Source: an uncultured Bacilli bacterium
GTDB taxonomy: Bacteria; Bacillota_I; Bacilli_A; RF39; UBA660
Length of the DNA: 53,750 bases
Assembly (NCBI GenBank): GCA_944372455.1
Contig: CALVZF010000004.1
Span: 1 to 53,750 of the forward strand
Direction of reading: 5' to 3'
Position numbers and translations under genes: made by a program. Below are positions 52,864-53,750 of this stretch, in pieces (position 1 is the first letter of the stretch; every line of letters starts with the position of its first letter). The notes under the pieces are model-generated. The model was not told the origin of the DNA, did no database searches, and was given only the letters and a program-made list of their open reading frames with translations.

Positions 52864-53613
52864 TTAAAAGTCAAACAGTGTATTTGCATTCAAAGTGGTA
52901 ATTAAAGTAACTTTTTCTAAAGAAATCTTTTTTATCAAAGCAATATTTTGAGCAACATATTTAACATAATAAGGATAATTTTTTTTCCCTCTAAATGGTT
53001 CTGGAGTAAGATAAGGGCTATCAGTTTCCAATAAAATATATTCAAGTGGAATCTCTTTTATTACATTTTTAATAGTTTTAGCATTTTTAAATGTTGAAAC
53101 TCCTCCTATGCTTATCAAGAAGCCTATTTTTATAAATTCTTTGGCTATTTCAACACTTCCACTATAACAATGCATTGTTCCTTTAAGATTCATATCTTTT
53201 AAAATTTGATAACAATCGTTTATAGAATCTCTAGAATGAATAACAACAGGTTTATTATATTTTTTAGCTAAATTTAATTGATCTATAAATAACTTTTTTT
53301 GTTCTTCTTTATTATCTTTATACCAATAATAATCAAGACCTATTTCTCCAACACCTACAACCTTTTTTTCTTGTATTAAGATTTCTAATTTTTTTATGTC
53401 ATTATTTGTATTTTCCTTTAATATATCTGGTAAAAAACCTACAGTCGCATATACAATATCATATTTTTTAGTTAGTTCTATTGCTTCTATACTACTTTTT
53501 AAATCATGACCACTAACAATAATTTTTTTTAAGCCTTCTTTTTTACAAATATTTATTATTTCATCAATATTATCATAATCTGCTAATTCTAAATGACAAT
53601 GTGTATCAATCAT
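52864..53613 (-). CDS. tatD: TatD-family metal-dependent DNase
   Basis: TIM-barrel hydrolase of 249 residues. Metal ligands are seen in MIDTHCHLE, GEIGLDYYW, VIHSRDS, GTMHCYSGS and the ETDSPYLTPEPFRGK region. The ATG at 53613 follows GGAGG; longer in-frame starts lack a site. In Bacillus its relative yabD sits between metS and yabE, so metS may lie just outside the window. Confidence 0.95.
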   Translation of the reverse strand: MIDTHCHLELADYDNIDEIINICKKEGLKKIIVSGHDLKSSIEAIELTKKYDIVYATVGFLPDILKENTNNDIKKLEILIQEKKVVGVGEIGLDYYWYKDNKEEQKKLFIDQLNLAKKYNKPVVIHSRDSINDCYQILKDMNLKGTMHCYSGSVEIAKEFIKIGFLISIGGVSTFKNAKTIKNVIKEIPLEYILLETDSPYLTPEPFRGKKNYPYYVKYVAQNIALIKKISLEKVTLITTLNANTLFDF

Positions 53614-53637
53614 AATAAACCTCCATTTATATTTACA

Positions 53638-53667
53638 AGTATAGCATATAAAAAGAAGTATTAACAA
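53638..53667 (-). promoter_or_regulatory. Promoter of tatD
   Basis: TTGTTA (53662-53667), 18-base spacer, TATACT (53638-53643) on the minus strand. Confidence 0.55.
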
Positions 53668-53690
53668 ATTAATTTGGTTGTATAATTTTT

Positions 53691-53729
53691 AGTGTGTGTA
53701 ATGTAAAAAAACATTATATGCACTTTTTT
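53691..53729 (+). terminator. Terminator-like hairpin upstream of tatD
   Basis: AGTGTGTGTAATGT can pair with ACATTATATGCACT (53711-53724, two G-T pairs) and is followed by T's on the plus strand. No plus-strand gene leads into it, so it may instead be the 3' hairpin of an outside gene or a chance structure. Confidence 0.3.
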
Positions 53730-53750
53730 CAAAATAAAAAGACATATAAG

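Noticed and set aside
1-53750. tRNA genes, CRISPR arrays and insertion sequences
   Set aside because: I looked for T-loop-like GTTCGA signatures, regularly spaced repeats and transposase motifs and saw none; the intergenic gaps are almost all shorter than 250 bases.

Overview
The window is very AT-rich, and all but two genes lie on the minus strand. It looks like a chromosome segment of a low-GC Firmicute (class Bacilli) of the uncultured gut, Mollicutes-neighbouring kind. The evidence is the S10-spc-alpha gene order, ribosome-binding sites of the AGGAGG type, zinc-type S14, an ECF transporter next to truA, and a Bacillus-like soj-spo0J / tatD-yabG-veg-spoVG-yabPQ-divIC-tilS-ftsH backbone. 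TGA is used as a stop and Trp is TGG, so this is not the Mycoplasma code. Spo0A, YabG, YabP, YabQ and SpoVG imply an endospore-type developmental programme, past or present. The taxonomic placement is inference.

Layout, left to right; genes read right to left unless noted. 1-1120: rpsI and rplM with their own promoter and leader RNA, and possibly the start of an rRNA leader at the very edge. 1251-5355: a hypothetical gene, a GNAT gene, truA and the ECF module ecfT-ecfA2-ecfA1. 5406-8827: an SDR, a 514-residue Lys-rich coiled-coil protein and a protein made only of helicase-associated repeats. 8903-23221: the ribosomal superoperon rpsJ to rplQ, including secY, adk, map, infA, rpmJ and rpoA; rpmD (L30) is missing. 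23302-24102: an SGNH-like protein. 24184-35586: a broken-up glycolytic region (PRK-like kinase, gapA, pgk, tpiA, gpmI). It also holds a glycolipid glycosyltransferase with a flippase-like partner, spo0A, a DUF4143-type ATPase and a decayed gene. 35698-36841 (plus strand): clpP and a double-XRE regulator. 36887-44693: rpsR-ssb-rpsF, a D-aspartate-ligase-like ATP-grasp gene, ychF, an AbgT transporter, a DUF951 gene, mscS, parB and parA. 44766-53613: ftsH, tilS, a membrane gene, divIC, yabQ, yabP, spoVG, veg, yabG, ksgA, a 3D-domain gene and tatD.

The most striking signals are possible contingency switches on cell-envelope genes. Two nearly identical promoter cassettes carry a run of 7 or 8 G between a TTGACC -35 box and the -10 box. 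This is the classic layout for phase variation by changing spacer length. One drives the D-Asp-ligase-like gene and starts on an 18-bp palindrome; the other drives a decayed gene between gapA and pgk. Separately, the pgk/flippase junction holds a run of 10 A. As sequenced, the N-terminal membrane segments of the flippase frame have no start codon; one A fewer would supply an ATG, and one A more would fuse the frame to PGK. Other points are a sigma-E-like promoter before yabPQ, a perfect 0A box before spo0A, an EcfA1 lacking its Q-loop Gln and switch His, an FtsH with a Rho-N/SAP-like tail, and origin-flanking gene blocks joined head to tail without the origin genes. No tRNA, rRNA gene body, CRISPR array, IS element or consensus parS site was recognised.
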